Of a stretch of DNA of 35,292 bases, positions 1-7,865 are shown piece after piece. The stretch is from Paracoccaceae bacterium. GTDB taxonomy: Bacteria; Pseudomonadota; Alphaproteobacteria; Rhodobacterales; Rhodobacteraceae. A model generated the notes under the pieces. That model was not told where the DNA came from and did not search any database. It saw only the letters and a list, made by a program, of their open reading frames with translations. Both the position numbers and the translations under genes were made by a program. Location of the stretch: assembly GCA_007117005.1 (NCBI GenBank), contig SKHK01000143.1:1-35292 (forward strand), read 5' to 3'. Each line of letters starts with the position of its first letter. Positions within the stretch are counted from its first letter, which is position 1.

Positions 1-437
1 AGCGCGATGCCGTTGCGTTCGCGCGACAGGTTCGAATACCAGCCGATGAAATCGGCCGCATCATCGATACGGTCGCGGCGGGCGCGGCGGTTGCCGGTGT
101 CCTGCTGATATTCCTCCCAGGTGCGGTCCAGCGCCTGCCCGTAGCCGAAAGCCGAAGACTGCCGGCCCATGGGAATGACCCCGGCCGACCAGCGGAACGG
201 GGTGCGCGCGTCGCCGATGAACCGGCTTTCGGCGTGGATGATCGCCATCTGGACATGCACAGGCACAGCCCAGCGCCGTTCCGCCCCGCGCATGGCCACC
301 ATGTAGCGCGGCCGCTCGGCGGCCAGGGCGCAGGCGTCGTCCAGATTGCGCGGCGCGCTGAATTCGCGTGAGCCGCAGCCCGCAAGAATGAAAAGGACGC
401 AGAGCGCGCCCAGCAATTGTGTTCTGGTGCCCATCAT
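1..437 (-). CDS. Transglycosylase SLT-like lipoprotein (3' end outside window)
   Basis: Only the first 145 codons are in the window; the gene runs off the left edge. It starts with a lipoprotein signal peptide: a hydrophobic stretch at residues 8-18 and a lipobox ending LAGC, with the lipidated cysteine at residue 21 (counting from the first of two adjacent ATGs). Then comes a lysozyme-like segment with a candidate catalytic glutamate, E70, in IHAESRF, followed by GRQSSAFGYGQALDRTW, which resembles the SLT lytic transglycosylase fold. Members cleave peptidoglycan glycan strands from the periplasmic side of the outer membrane. The second ATG (434) is an equally possible start. The family call is good; the exact subfamily is uncertain because the C-terminal part is missing. 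It is divergent from hspQ. Confidence 0.8.
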   Translation of the reverse strand, partial: MMGTRTQLLGALCVLFILAGCGSREFSAPRNLDDACALAAERPRYMVAMRGAERRWAVPVHVQMAIIHAESRFIGDARTPFRWSAGVIPMGRQSSAFGYGQALDRTWEEYQQDTGNRRARRDRIDDAADFIGWYSNLSRERNGIA

Positions 438-704
438 TTCTGCCTCGATCGTCGCTGCCCGACAGGCGCGATCTGACGCCGCGCTGACCCCTTGTTACCG
501 CAATTGTGCGGAAACTGGAACAGTTGTGCCCCCTTGCTCCGGGAAAAAACGCCTGGGCTGACGGCACGGTAAACAGATTGTGCGCGGCGACGGCGGCGAG
601 CTGCCACTGTTTTGCCATATTTCACAGTCTGTTTCCCCGCCGCCCCGTTTCGGTTCTGGACCCTGCCCGCGGCTTTGGGTTAACAAACAACCAATGGGGG
701 ACTC
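438..704. other. Divergent intergenic region between lipoprotein gene and hspQ
   Basis: These 267 bases contain the 5' regions of two divergent genes. Both promoters must lie here, but I could not identify convincing boxes, including a heat-shock sigma-32 type promoter for hspQ. Short ORFs here look like chance frames in GC-rich DNA. A GGGGGA stretch just before 705 probably serves as the hspQ ribosome binding site. Confidence 0.5.
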
Positions 705-1031
705 ATGCTGAAAACGCACGCCAAATACCGACTGGGCCAGGTTGTCCGTCATCGCAAGCACCCTTTCCGGGGGGTTGTCTTTGATGTCGATGCCATCTTT
801 GCCAATACCGACGAATGGTATGACGCCATCCCGCAAGAGGCGCGGCCGTCGAAGGACCAGCCCTTTTATCATCTGCTGGCCGAGAACGATCAGAGCTATT
901 ACGTGGCCTATGTGTCCGAGCAGAACCTGATCGCCGACGAGTCCGGCGAGCCGGTCGATCATCCTGACCTGCCCGATCTTTTCGGTGACTTTCAGGATGG
1001 GTTCTATCCGCTACAGGTGCATCTGAACTGA
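705..1031 (+). CDS. hspQ: Heat shock protein HspQ
   Basis: This 108-residue protein matches HspQ (YccV-like, hemimethylated-DNA-binding-domain fold) over its whole length. Recognisable parts are the N-terminal KYRLGQVVRHRKHPFRGVVF, the acidic/aromatic YDAIP segment, and the QPFYHLLAEN and YYVAYVSEQNL strands. In E. coli HspQ is a small heat-shock protein that affects DnaA stability and acts as a specificity-enhancing factor for Lon. The length is normal for the family. The ATG at 705 follows GGGGGA with short spacing. It is a single gene ending in a strong hairpin shared with the convergent OmpA-type gene. Confidence 0.93.
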   Translation: MLKTHAKYRLGQVVRHRKHPFRGVVFDVDAIFANTDEWYDAIPQEARPSKDQPFYHLLAENDQSYYVAYVSEQNLIADESGEPVDHPDLPDLFGDFQDGFYPLQVHLN

Positions 1032-1113
1032 TCGGTCCGGGTCTGGGTGCTGGCCGGTGTCGCCCCGGGCCTGAACCGCTTATCCGGCCATTGTGCATGA
1101 AGCGCATGAAGAA

Positions 1114-1140
1114 GGGCGGCCCGCTGCGGGCCGCCCCTTT
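1114..1140. terminator. Bidirectional rho-independent terminator between hspQ and OmpA-type gene
   Basis: A perfect 10-bp stem (1114-1123 with 1127-1136) encloses a 3-base loop. On the plus strand it is followed by CTTT and then a further T-rich stretch at 1143-1148. On the minus strand it is followed by CTTCTTC. It lies between two convergent genes (stops at 1031 and 1163), so it probably ends both transcripts; the plus direction has the better T tract. Confidence 0.8.
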
Positions 1141-1162
1141 CGCTTTTTCCGAAAGCTGGCCG

Positions 1163-1798
1163 TTACTCGGCGCGGATGACGATCTCCACGCGCCGGTTCT
1201 GGGCGCGGCCGGCATCGGTCTGGTTCGATGCGATGGGCTGGGTCTGACCGGCGCCGCGCGTGACAATGCGTCCGGGTGCCACGCCAGACCCGCGCAGCAC
1301 GGCGGCCACGGATTCCGCGCGCCGTTCCGACAGGCGCTGGTTATAGCTGGCCGCGCCGACGTTGTCTGTATGGCCGGTCACGATGACGCGGGTATCCGGA
1401 TAGCGCTGCAGCGAGGCGCCGACGGTCTGCAGGTCACGCCGCAGGTCCGGGCGCAGGTCGGCGCTGTCAAAGGCGAACAGGATATCCTGCGGCATGATCA
1501 GCACGATCTCGTTGCCCTGGCGGCGGATGATCACGTCATCGCCCAATTCGCCGCGCAATTCGCGCGCCTGTGCATCCAGCGAGCGGCCGATGGCGCCCCC
1601 GGCCAGGGCACCGCCGCCCGCGCCGACGATGGCGCCGGTCGCCCGGTCACCCGATACCGCCGCACCCAGCAGGCCCCCGGCCAGCGCGCCGGTGCCCAGG
1701 CCCGTGCGGGTGCGGTCCAGTTCGCCCGTCTGCGGGTCGGTGCAGCCCGCGACCAGCGCCAGCAGCGCCCCCGCGGCAAGAAATGGCTTAAGTGACAT
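1163..1798 (-). CDS. OmpA-family lipoprotein (YiaD-like)
   Basis: This 211-residue protein has a lipoprotein signal with lipobox LVAGC (cysteine 19). A glycine/alanine-rich segment at about residues 34-72 has the look of a glycine-zipper membrane or oligomerisation region. A C-terminal OmpA/MotB peptidoglycan-binding domain runs from about 100 to 211, with ILFAFDSADL, TGHTDNVGAASYNQRLSERRA and NRRVEIVI. The family tethers the outer membrane to peptidoglycan by binding meso-diaminopimelate through conserved Asp and Arg residues, and both the TGHTDN and NRRVEI motifs are intact. The start at 1798 gives a complete signal peptide. It is transcribed alone and converges on hspQ. Confidence 0.9.
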   Translation of the reverse strand: MSLKPFLAAGALLALVAGCTDPQTGELDRTRTGLGTGALAGGLLGAAVSGDRATGAIVGAGGGALAGGAIGRSLDAQARELRGELGDDVIIRRQGNEIVLIMPQDILFAFDSADLRPDLRRDLQTVGASLQRYPDTRVIVTGHTDNVGAASYNQRLSERRAESVAAVLRGSGVAPGRIVTRGAGQTQPIASNQTDAGRAQNRRVEIVIRAE

Positions 1799-1923
1799 GG
1801 CGTGATCCTTTGCGATCAGAAGACTTTATGCGCCTAGTCTAAGCCCTTGCGCTGCGGAAAGCAAAAGACCGTGAAGGCCGCACGGCGAAGCCTTGCCTAT
1901 GGTGTGTGTTGCCTTGGCGGGGA

Positions 1924-2838
1924 TTATCGCGAGGCCGTCCCCGGGGGGGCAATTTCAGGCAGGGCAGTTCCAGGCGGTGTTGTGGCCTCTGCCCGCGCGG
2001 CCTCGCGCGCCAGCAGGGCGCGTTTGACGGGCAGGCCCCAGCGATAACCGGCCAGCGCGCCGGATGCGGCGATGACCCGGTGGCAAGGGATCAACGGCGC
2101 CAGCGGGTTGGCGCCCACCGCGCTGCCCACCGCGCGCACCGCCCGCGGCGCGCCGATGGCGCCGGCGATCTGGCCATAGGTGGCGACCTGGCCGGGCGGG
2201 ATGGCCAGCAGGGCCTCCCATACCTTTATCTGAAAGGGTGCGCCGATCACCTGCACCGGTACCCGTCCGCCCGTGCCAAAGGCTGCCTCGACCCAGGCGC
2301 GCAGCCGTTCTGGTGCCTGGGTCAGGCGCGCGGCGGGCCAGCGCGCGGCAAGGTCGTCAAAGGCTGCCCGCGCGCCTGCCTCGGCGGTAAAGGCCAGCCC
2401 GCACAGGCCCTTGTCGGTGCCCATGGCCAGCACCGGGCCGAAGGGGCTGTCGAAATGGCCCCAGGCGATGCTCAGCCCCTCGCCGCGGCGGGCATAGCGG
2501 CCCGGCGTCATCGCCTCCCAGCGCAGGAACAGGTCATGCAGCCGCCCCGGGCCGGAGAGCCCGGCCGCCAGCGCCGCATCCAGCGTGCCTTGACCCGCGG
2601 CCAGCAGGCGGCGGGCATGACCCAGCGCCAGATATTGCTGATACCGTTTCGGCGATACCCCCACCCATTGCGAGAACACGCGCTGGAAATGCGCCGTGCT
2701 CATCCCCAGCCGGGCTGCCAGATCGTCCAGTGCCAACCGCTCGCCGCCGGCAGCGTCGATCTCGGCCATCGCGCGGGCGATCAGGCGGTAGTGATAGCTG
2801 CCGCTGGTCTCGTCCTGTGTCTGGATCGCGTCATCCAT
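1924..2838 (-). CDS. Ada-like methylated-DNA--protein-cysteine methyltransferase with AraC-type HTH, N-domain absent
   Basis: The 304-residue protein has an AraC-type helix-turn-helix (about 15-115, including ARLGMSTAHFQRVFSQWVG) followed by an O6-alkylguanine-DNA alkyltransferase domain (about 122-285). The alkyl-acceptor motif PCHRV has its cysteine at residue 252, preceded by the GQVATYGQIA DNA-recognition helix region and followed by ALAGYRWG. It should transfer alkyl groups from O6-alkylguanine onto its own cysteine and may also act as a regulator. E. coli Ada has an extra N-terminal zinc domain whose Cys38 takes methyl groups from phosphotriesters and switches on transcription; that domain is missing here. 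A proline-rich tail of about 20 residues ends the protein. It is divergent from the MFS gene at 2970. Confidence 0.9.
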   Translation of the reverse strand: MDDAIQTQDETSGSYHYRLIARAMAEIDAAGGERLALDDLAARLGMSTAHFQRVFSQWVGVSPKRYQQYLALGHARRLLAAGQGTLDAALAAGLSGPGRLHDLFLRWEAMTPGRYARRGEGLSIAWGHFDSPFGPVLAMGTDKGLCGLAFTAEAGARAAFDDLAARWPAARLTQAPERLRAWVEAAFGTGGRVPVQVIGAPFQIKVWEALLAIPPGQVATYGQIAGAIGAPRAVRAVGSAVGANPLAPLIPCHRVIAASGALAGYRWGLPVKRALLAREAARAEATTPPGTALPEIAPPGTASR

Positions 2839-2969
2839 GGTTCGTCCCGTCTTTTCCCGGGCCCACCCTATCGCTGCCGACCCCGTGGCGCGACCCGGAA
2901 CCTGCGCTATCGCACTGGACGGCGCCGCGCGGGCGGGTCACTCTGCGCCGGTTCGCCAACGGTTGCCCC

Positions 2970-4187
2970 ATGCGCCTTCTCGTCTCTTTCGCCGCGCTGT
3001 TCGTCTCGGTCGTGCTGCTGCAGCTTGGCCTGGGCGGCGTGGCGCCGCTCGATGCGCTGTCGGGCGATGTGCTGGGCTTCAGCGCCGCGCAAATCGGCGC
3101 GCTGGGCTCGGCGCATTTCCTGGGTTTCTTCATCGGCTGCTGGTGGGCGCCGCGGCTAATGGGCGCGGTCGGCCATTCGCGCGCCTTTGCCGCGCTGACC
3201 GCGGCCGGGATCATCGGCATCCTGGCGCATATGATGGTGCCCCATCCCTGGGCGTGGCTGCCTATGCGCGTGGCCATCGGCGTCGCCGTTGCGGGTTGCT
3301 ACACCATCGTCGAGGCCTGGTTGCAGGCCAAGGTCACCAACGAGACGCGCGGCCGCGCCATGGGCGTCTACCGGGTGGTCGATATCGTTGGCTCGCTGGG
3401 GGCGCAGCTGCTGATCGCGGTGCTGGAGCCTGCGGCCTATCTTTCCTACAACCTGCTGGCGCTGCTGTGTTGCGCCGCGCTTTTCCCGTTGGTGCTGACA
3501 CGCGCCGAGGCGCCAGAGACCGGCGCCGCCCCCCGCCTGCGCCCGCTGAATGCCTGGCGCAATTCGCCGCTGGCGGTGGCGGGCGTGGTGGTGTCCGGCA
3601 TCACGGGTGCGGCCTTTCGCATGGTGGGGCCGCTTTACGGGCTGGCGGTGGGGCTGGCCGCCGACCGGATCGCGCTGTTTCTGGCGGCCTATGTGCTGGG
3701 CGGGGCGGTGGCGCAGATCCCCATCGGCTGGCTGGCGGACAAGCTGGACCGGCGCACGGTGCTGATCGGGCTGTCGCTGGCCTCGACCCTCGCCTGCGCG
3801 CTGACGGTCTTCGCCGCGCAGGGCGGCGTTGGGGCGATATTTCTGGCCGCTGCATTCTTCGGCTTCACCACCTTTCCCATCTATTCCGTCTCTGCCGCCC
3901 ATGCCCATGACTTTGCGCGCCAGGACGAGAGAGTGGAACTGTCGGCGGCGCTGATGTTCTTCTACGCCGTCGGCGCCATTGCCAGCCCGGTCATCGCCTC
4001 GATGCTGATCGCGGGCAACGGACCGGCGGGCATGTTCGTCTTTATCGGTGTCGCGCATGTGGCGCTGGTGCTGTTCACCCTCATCCGGCGCCGTGCCCGC
4101 CCCGTGCCCGCGGATCGCACGCGCTACACCTATATTCCGCGCACCTCCTTCCTGATCGGCCGGCTGCTGCGGCGCGGGCGCGACTGA
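2970..4187 (+). CDS. MFS transporter
   Basis: This is a 405-residue integral membrane protein with about 12 hydrophobic segments, of major facilitator superfamily type. A typical cytoplasmic-loop motif between helices 2 and 3 is weak, but GWLADKLDRRTVLI between helices 8 and 9 is clear (a G-x-L-A-D-x-x-x-R-R pattern). The protein resembles the YcaD-type branch of MFS, but the substrate cannot be read from sequence. The open frame extends 80 codons further upstream with arginine/proline-rich, non-membrane sequence that overlaps the divergent Ada-like gene, so I chose the ATG at 2970, directly before the first membrane helix. About 25-40 bases separate it from nth, so co-transcription with nth is possible. 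Confidence 0.88.
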   Translation: MRLLVSFAALFVSVVLLQLGLGGVAPLDALSGDVLGFSAAQIGALGSAHFLGFFIGCWWAPRLMGAVGHSRAFAALTAAGIIGILAHMMVPHPWAWLPMRVAIGVAVAGCYTIVEAWLQAKVTNETRGRAMGVYRVVDIVGSLGAQLLIAVLEPAAYLSYNLLALLCCAALFPLVLTRAEAPETGAAPRLRPLNAWRNSPLAVAGVVVSGITGAAFRMVGPLYGLAVGLAADRIALFLAAYVLGGAVAQIPIGWLADKLDRRTVLIGLSLASTLACALTVFAAQGGVGAIFLAAAFFGFTTFPIYSVSAAHAHDFARQDERVELSAALMFFYAVGAIASPVIASMLIAGNGPAGMFVFIGVAHVALVLFTLIRRRARPVPADRTRYTYIPRTSFLIGRLLRRGRD

Positions 4188-4226
4188 CGGCTTGCACCGG
4201 CGGGGGCGGCGTTGCATGACGGGGCC

Positions 4227-4871
4227 ATGGCCCGCCAGCTTCCCTATCCCGTGATCGCCGAGATCTTTGCCCGCTTTCAGGCGGCCGACCCGGAACCGAA
4301 GGGCGAGCTGGAGCATGTCAACGCCTATACCCTGCTCGTGGCCGTGGCGCTGTCGGCGCAGGCAACCGATGTGGGGGTGAACAAGGCCACGCGCGGTCTG
4401 TTCGCCATTGCCGACACGCCGGAAAAGATGCTGGCGCTGGGCGAGGAGGGGTTGATCCAGCATATCAAGACGATCGGCCTTTACCGCAACAAGGCAAAGA
4501 ACGTCATCAAGCTGAGCCGGATACTGGTGGAGCAGCATGGCGGGCAGGTGCCCTCTTCCCGTGCCGCGTTGCAGGCGCTGCCCGGGGTGGGGCGCAAGAC
4601 CGCGAATGTGGTCCTGAACATGTGGTGGCGGATGCCCGCGCAGGCGGTGGACACGCATATCTTTCGCGTCGGCAACCGCACCGGCATCTGCCCGGGCCGC
4701 GACGTCAATGCGGTAGAGCGCGCCATCGAGGATCATGTGCCCGCCGAATACCAGCTTCACGCCCATCACTGGCTGATCCTGCACGGCCGCTATACCTGCA
4801 AGGCGCGCAAGCCCGCCTGCGGCGCCTGCCTGATCCGAGACCTTTGCCCCTTCGAGGAAAAGACGACATGA
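4227..4871 (+). CDS. nth: Endonuclease III
   Basis: This is a 214-residue HhH-GPD DNA glycosylase/AP lyase of base-excision repair, which removes oxidised pyrimidines. The helix-hairpin-helix LPGVGRKTANVVLN carries the catalytic lysine (K124), and VDTHIFRVGNR carries the catalytic aspartate (D142). The C-terminal [4Fe-4S] ligands C191, C198, C201 and C207 have the canonical C-X6-C-X2-C-X5-C spacing. The length is normal. An in-frame TTG at 4212 could add five residues, but the ATG at 4227 gives the expected N terminus. Its stop overlaps the start of the next gene in an ATGA junction, which indicates translational coupling. Confidence 0.95.
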   Translation: MARQLPYPVIAEIFARFQAADPEPKGELEHVNAYTLLVAVALSAQATDVGVNKATRGLFAIADTPEKMLALGEEGLIQHIKTIGLYRNKAKNVIKLSRILVEQHGGQVPSSRAALQALPGVGRKTANVVLNMWWRMPAQAVDTHIFRVGNRTGICPGRDVNAVERAIEDHVPAEYQLHAHHWLILHGRYTCKARKPACGACLIRDLCPFEEKTT

Positions 4872-5857
4872 CCAAGACCTATCAGCTATCCGGCATCGGC
4901 AATGCCATCGTTGATGTGATTTCGCGCGTGCCGGAAAGGCTCCTGGACGATCTGGGCATCGACAAGGGCGTGATGCAGCTGGTCGACCGCGAGAGGGCCG
5001 AGGCGCTGATGGCGCATATGGCCGAGCGTCAGCAGGGTGCTGGCGGATCGGTGGCCAACACCATCGCCGGGGCCGGGCGGCTGGGGCTGCGCACGGCCTT
5101 TGTGGGGCGTGTGCGCGACGACGACCTGGGGCATTTCTACGCGAAGGATACCGCACCGGGCGGCACCGCCTTTGTCAACGCGCCGGTGGCGGGCGATCTG
5201 CCGACCTCTCGCTGCATGATCTTGGTCACGCCGGATGGCGAGAGGTCGATGAGCACCTATCTGGGCATCTCTGCCGATCTGGGGCCGGATGATGTGGACG
5301 AGGCGGTGATGGCCGACAGCGAACTGGTGTTTCTGGAGGGCTATCTCTTCGACAAGGACGACGGGAAAGAGGCCTTTCTGAAGGCCGCGCGCGCCTGCCG
5401 TGCGGGCGGGGGGCGCGTGGGCATCGCGCTGTCCGATCCGTTCTGCGTGAACCGCCACCGGGATGATTTCCGGCGGCTGGTGCGCGACGAGATGGATTTC
5501 GTGATCGGCAACCAGCAGGAATGGGTGGCGCTTTATCAGGCCAATGACATCGACGACGCGCTGGCCCAGGCGGCGGGGGAGTGCGAGATGCTGGTCTGCA
5601 CGCGTTCGGGCGATCCGGTGGTGCTGATGCACGCGGGCCATCGCGTGGCGGTGCCGGTGGAGCGTACCGTGCCGGTCGATGCCACCGGCGCGGGCGATCA
5701 GTTCGCCGCCGGGTTCCTGTATGGCATCGCCACCGGGCACTCGCTGGAAACCGCAGGTCGGATGGGTTGCATTGCGGCGGCCGAGGTGATCGGCCATATC
5801 GGCGCGCGGCCGCAAAGCGATGTGCGCGCGCGGATGCGGGCCGAAGGGCTGGTCTGA
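4868..5857 (+). CDS. PfkB-family kinase, probable adenosine kinase
   Basis: The 329-residue protein belongs to the PfkB ribokinase-like family. It has an N-terminal GIGNAIVDVISRV strand, the substrate-binding GGSVANTIAGAGRLG segment, and the C-terminal signature VPVDATGAGDQFAAGFLYG; the catalytic base is the aspartate of GAGD at about residue 277. Alphaproteobacterial proteins with this architecture are generally annotated as adenosine kinases, which phosphorylate adenosine to AMP. A different sugar or nucleoside substrate cannot be excluded. The start overlaps the nth stop (ATGA at 4868-4871), so the two are probably one transcription unit although their functions differ. Confidence 0.88.
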   Translation: MTKTYQLSGIGNAIVDVISRVPERLLDDLGIDKGVMQLVDRERAEALMAHMAERQQGAGGSVANTIAGAGRLGLRTAFVGRVRDDDLGHFYAKDTAPGGTAFVNAPVAGDLPTSRCMILVTPDGERSMSTYLGISADLGPDDVDEAVMADSELVFLEGYLFDKDDGKEAFLKAARACRAGGGRVGIALSDPFCVNRHRDDFRRLVRDEMDFVIGNQQEWVALYQANDIDDALAQAAGECEMLVCTRSGDPVVLMHAGHRVAVPVERTVPVDATGAGDQFAAGFLYGIATGHSLETAGRMGCIAAAEVIGHIGARPQSDVRARMRAEGLV

Positions 5858-5889
5858 TCCGCCTTTGCCGGACGTCCATGGGCGACGCC

Positions 5890-6052
5890 CGGGAACGGGC
5901 TTTTGAAAGCCCGTTGCGGCCTCCTCCAGGGCACAGCGTCTACGCCCTGCTTCAGCGATCAGTCTGAGGATGTCCGAAACGCCCCTTCCCGCCCAGCGCG
6001 ACGGAAAACGCGCGTTCGAACGCGCGTAAGGGCCCTCGAAGGCCCGTTCCCC
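5890..6052. repeat. Cluster of inverted repeats between convergent genes
   Basis: The 202-base spacer between two convergent genes contains several perfect dyads. One is 5894-5903 with 5906-5915 (AACGGGCTTT arms). Another is 5927-5932 with 5944-5949 (CAGGGC arms). A third is a 20-bp perfect palindrome at 6008-6027 centred on TTCGAA. A short GGGCC/GGCCC dyad at 6030-6044 also has TCGAA in its loop. In addition, 5891-5900 is the exact reverse complement of 6042-6051, so the whole segment could close into a branched structure. None is followed by a real T tract. It may be a dispersed intergenic repeat, a double terminator or a structured RNA; the sequence alone does not decide. Confidence 0.6.
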
Positions 6053-6059
6053 GTCCGCC

Positions 6060-6824
6060 CTATTGCGGCTTTCGCGCCACGAAGCGCAGACGGACATAAT
6101 CGGCGATCCAGCCCTCCTGCGGGTCATGCAGCGCGCCCAGGCGGCGGGTGCAATCGGTCAACACCGCCGCGCGTGCCGCCTTTGGCACGGCAGCCAGGAA
6201 AGGGCCGGCAAAGGTGGCCAGCCAGCCCTCGATCCCCGTGGGCAGCGGGGTGGGGCGGGGGATCAGGGCGATCTGTTCCACCGTGAACCCCGCCGCCTGC
6301 AACCGCGCGCGCTGCCCGGTGACCGAAGGGAAATCCCAGACGGGGCGCGCTGGGGCCTTGTGGCCGCCACCCTCCAGCGCCGCCATCAGCGCGGTAACCA
6401 CGGCGGCCACATTGCCAAAGCCCCCCTGTTCGGCCACCAGCCGCCCGCCGGGGCGCAGCGCCGCAAAGGCATTGGCCAGCACGCGCGGCGCATCGCGCAT
6501 CCAGTGCAGGGCGGCGTTGGAAAACACCGCGTCATAGGCCCCCGCCCCAAAAGCGTCATGCGCATCCTGTTCCATCACCACGATGCCCCGCGCCCGGGCC
6601 GCGCGGGCCATGTCGGGGTCGGGCTCCAGCCCGGTGACCTGTGCGCCGGTCTCCGTCAGCCGTGCCGTCAGCACCCCGTCGCCGCAGCCCAGATCCAGTA
6701 CTTGCTCGCCCGGTTGCGCGTCCAGCAACCCCAGCAGCGGCGCGCCCAGCGCGGGCACGAAACCCGCATCCTTCGCATAGCCCTGCGCGGACCATACCTG
6801 CCCCGCGGCGGGTGTTTCGCTCAT
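6060..6824 (-). CDS. Class I SAM-dependent methyltransferase (trans-aconitate methyltransferase-like)
   Basis: The 254-residue protein has a Rossmann-type methyltransferase core: SAM-binding motif [10 protein letters not shown] at residues 42-50, an acidic residue after GLEPD, and [16 protein letters not shown] as the motif IV region, followed by [17 protein letters not shown]. The FSNAALHW sequence and GFGN segment resemble trans-aconitate 2-methyltransferase and related small-molecule methyltransferases. The substrate is not predictable. It is transcribed toward the adenosine-kinase-like gene and divergently from htpX, with 72 bases between the two starts. Confidence 0.85.
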   Translation of the reverse strand: MSETPAAGQVWSAQGYAKDAGFVPALGAPLLGLLDAQPGEQVLDLGCGDGVLTARLTETGAQVTGLEPDPDMARAARARGIVVMEQDAHDAFGAGAYDAVFSNAALHWMRDAPRVLANAFAALRPGGRLVAEQGGFGNVAAVVTALMAALEGGGHKAPARPVWDFPSVTGQRARLQAAGFTVEQIALIPRPTPLPTGIEGWLATFAGPFLAAVPKAARAAVLTDCTRRLGALHDPQEGWIADYVRLRFVARKPQ

Positions 6825-6896
6825 TCCTGTGTCCCTTCACGCTTGCAAGCCGGTGGCCCGCGCCACATATCATGGCAGCAGTATCGGAGGGTTGCC

Positions 6897-7793
6897 ATGG
6901 GTTATGTCAAGACCGCCATCCTGATGGCCGCGATGACCGCGTTGTTCCTGGCCATCGGCTATGCCATCGGCGGCGGAGCGGGCACGCTGATCGCGCTGGC
7001 CATCGCCATTGGCATGAACGCCTTTGCCTGGTGGAATTCCGACCAGATGGTGCTGCGCATGTACAATGCCCGGCCGGTCGATGCCCATACCGCGCCGGAA
7101 CTGCAGGAAATGGTGGTGCGCCTGGCCGACAATGCCGGCATGCCGGTGCCGAAGATCTATGTGATCGACGAGGACCAGCCCAACGCCTTTGCCACCGGCC
7201 GCAACCCCGACAATGCCGCTGTGGCCGCCACCACCGGCCTGATGCGCCGCCTCTCGCGCGAGGAGGTGGAGGCGGTGATGGCGCACGAACTGGCCCATAT
7301 CCGCAACTATGACACGCTGATCATGACGATCACCGCCACCTTTGCCGGCGCGATCTCGATGCTGGCGAATTTCGCGCTGATCTTCGGGCGCGGGCGCAAC
7401 GCCAACCCCATCGCGCTGATCGCCATGATGATCCTGGCGCCGCTGGCCGCCGGGCTGGTGCAGATGGCGATCTCGCGCTCGCGCGAGTACGAGGCCGACC
7501 GCCTGGGCGCCGAGATCTGCGGCAACCCTCTGTGGCTGGCCTCGGCGCTGGAGCGTATCCAGCAGGGCGCGGCGCGCATCGACAACGACCGGGCCGAACA
7601 GAACCCGGCCACGGCGCATATGTTCATCATCAACCCACTGCACGTGCATAAGCGCGACAAGCTGTTCTCGACCCACCCATCCACGCACAACCGCATCGCG
7701 GCACTGCAGAAGCTGGCCGCAGAGATGGTTGTGTCGGGCATGGGCGCATCCGGCGGCGGCGTTTCGCGCGGGTCGGGCGGTCCCTGGGGCTGA
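6897..7793 (+). CDS. htpX: Zinc metalloprotease HtpX
   Basis: This is a 298-residue M48-family membrane protease for quality control of inner-membrane proteins. Two N-terminal hydrophobic segments (about 5-25 and 27-46) are followed by the catalytic domain with HELAH (H130, E131, H134). Two further membrane segments at about 142-165 and 172-193 precede SREYEAD, which holds the third zinc ligand glutamate. The start at 6897 is well supported by CGGAGG six bases upstream. The length is typical of the family. A glycine/serine-rich tail closes the protein. The gene stands alone or may read into the NicO gene 72 bases downstream. Confidence 0.95.
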   Translation: MGYVKTAILMAAMTALFLAIGYAIGGGAGTLIALAIAIGMNAFAWWNSDQMVLRMYNARPVDAHTAPELQEMVVRLADNAGMPVPKIYVIDEDQPNAFATGRNPDNAAVAATTGLMRRLSREEVEAVMAHELAHIRNYDTLIMTITATFAGAISMLANFALIFGRGRNANPIALIAMMILAPLAAGLVQMAISRSREYEADRLGAEICGNPLWLASALERIQQGAARIDNDRAEQNPATAHMFIINPLHVHKRDKLFSTHPSTHNRIAALQKLAAEMVVSGMGASGGGVSRGSGGPWG

Positions 7794-7865
7794 ATCGGCG
7801 GCAGTATGCCGGTGGCCCGGGCAGATCGGTTCATTCTGCCGCCCGCGTCGGATAGAAAACCGCGC

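Noticed and set aside
2730-2969. 80-codon N-terminal extension of the MFS transporter
   Set aside because: It is basic and proline-rich and overlaps the divergent Ada-like gene; the membrane protein starts naturally at 2970.
3156-5156. Open frame of 666 codons opposite the MFS, nth and kinase genes
   Set aside because: It spans three real genes on the opposite strand and has no domain-like sequence.
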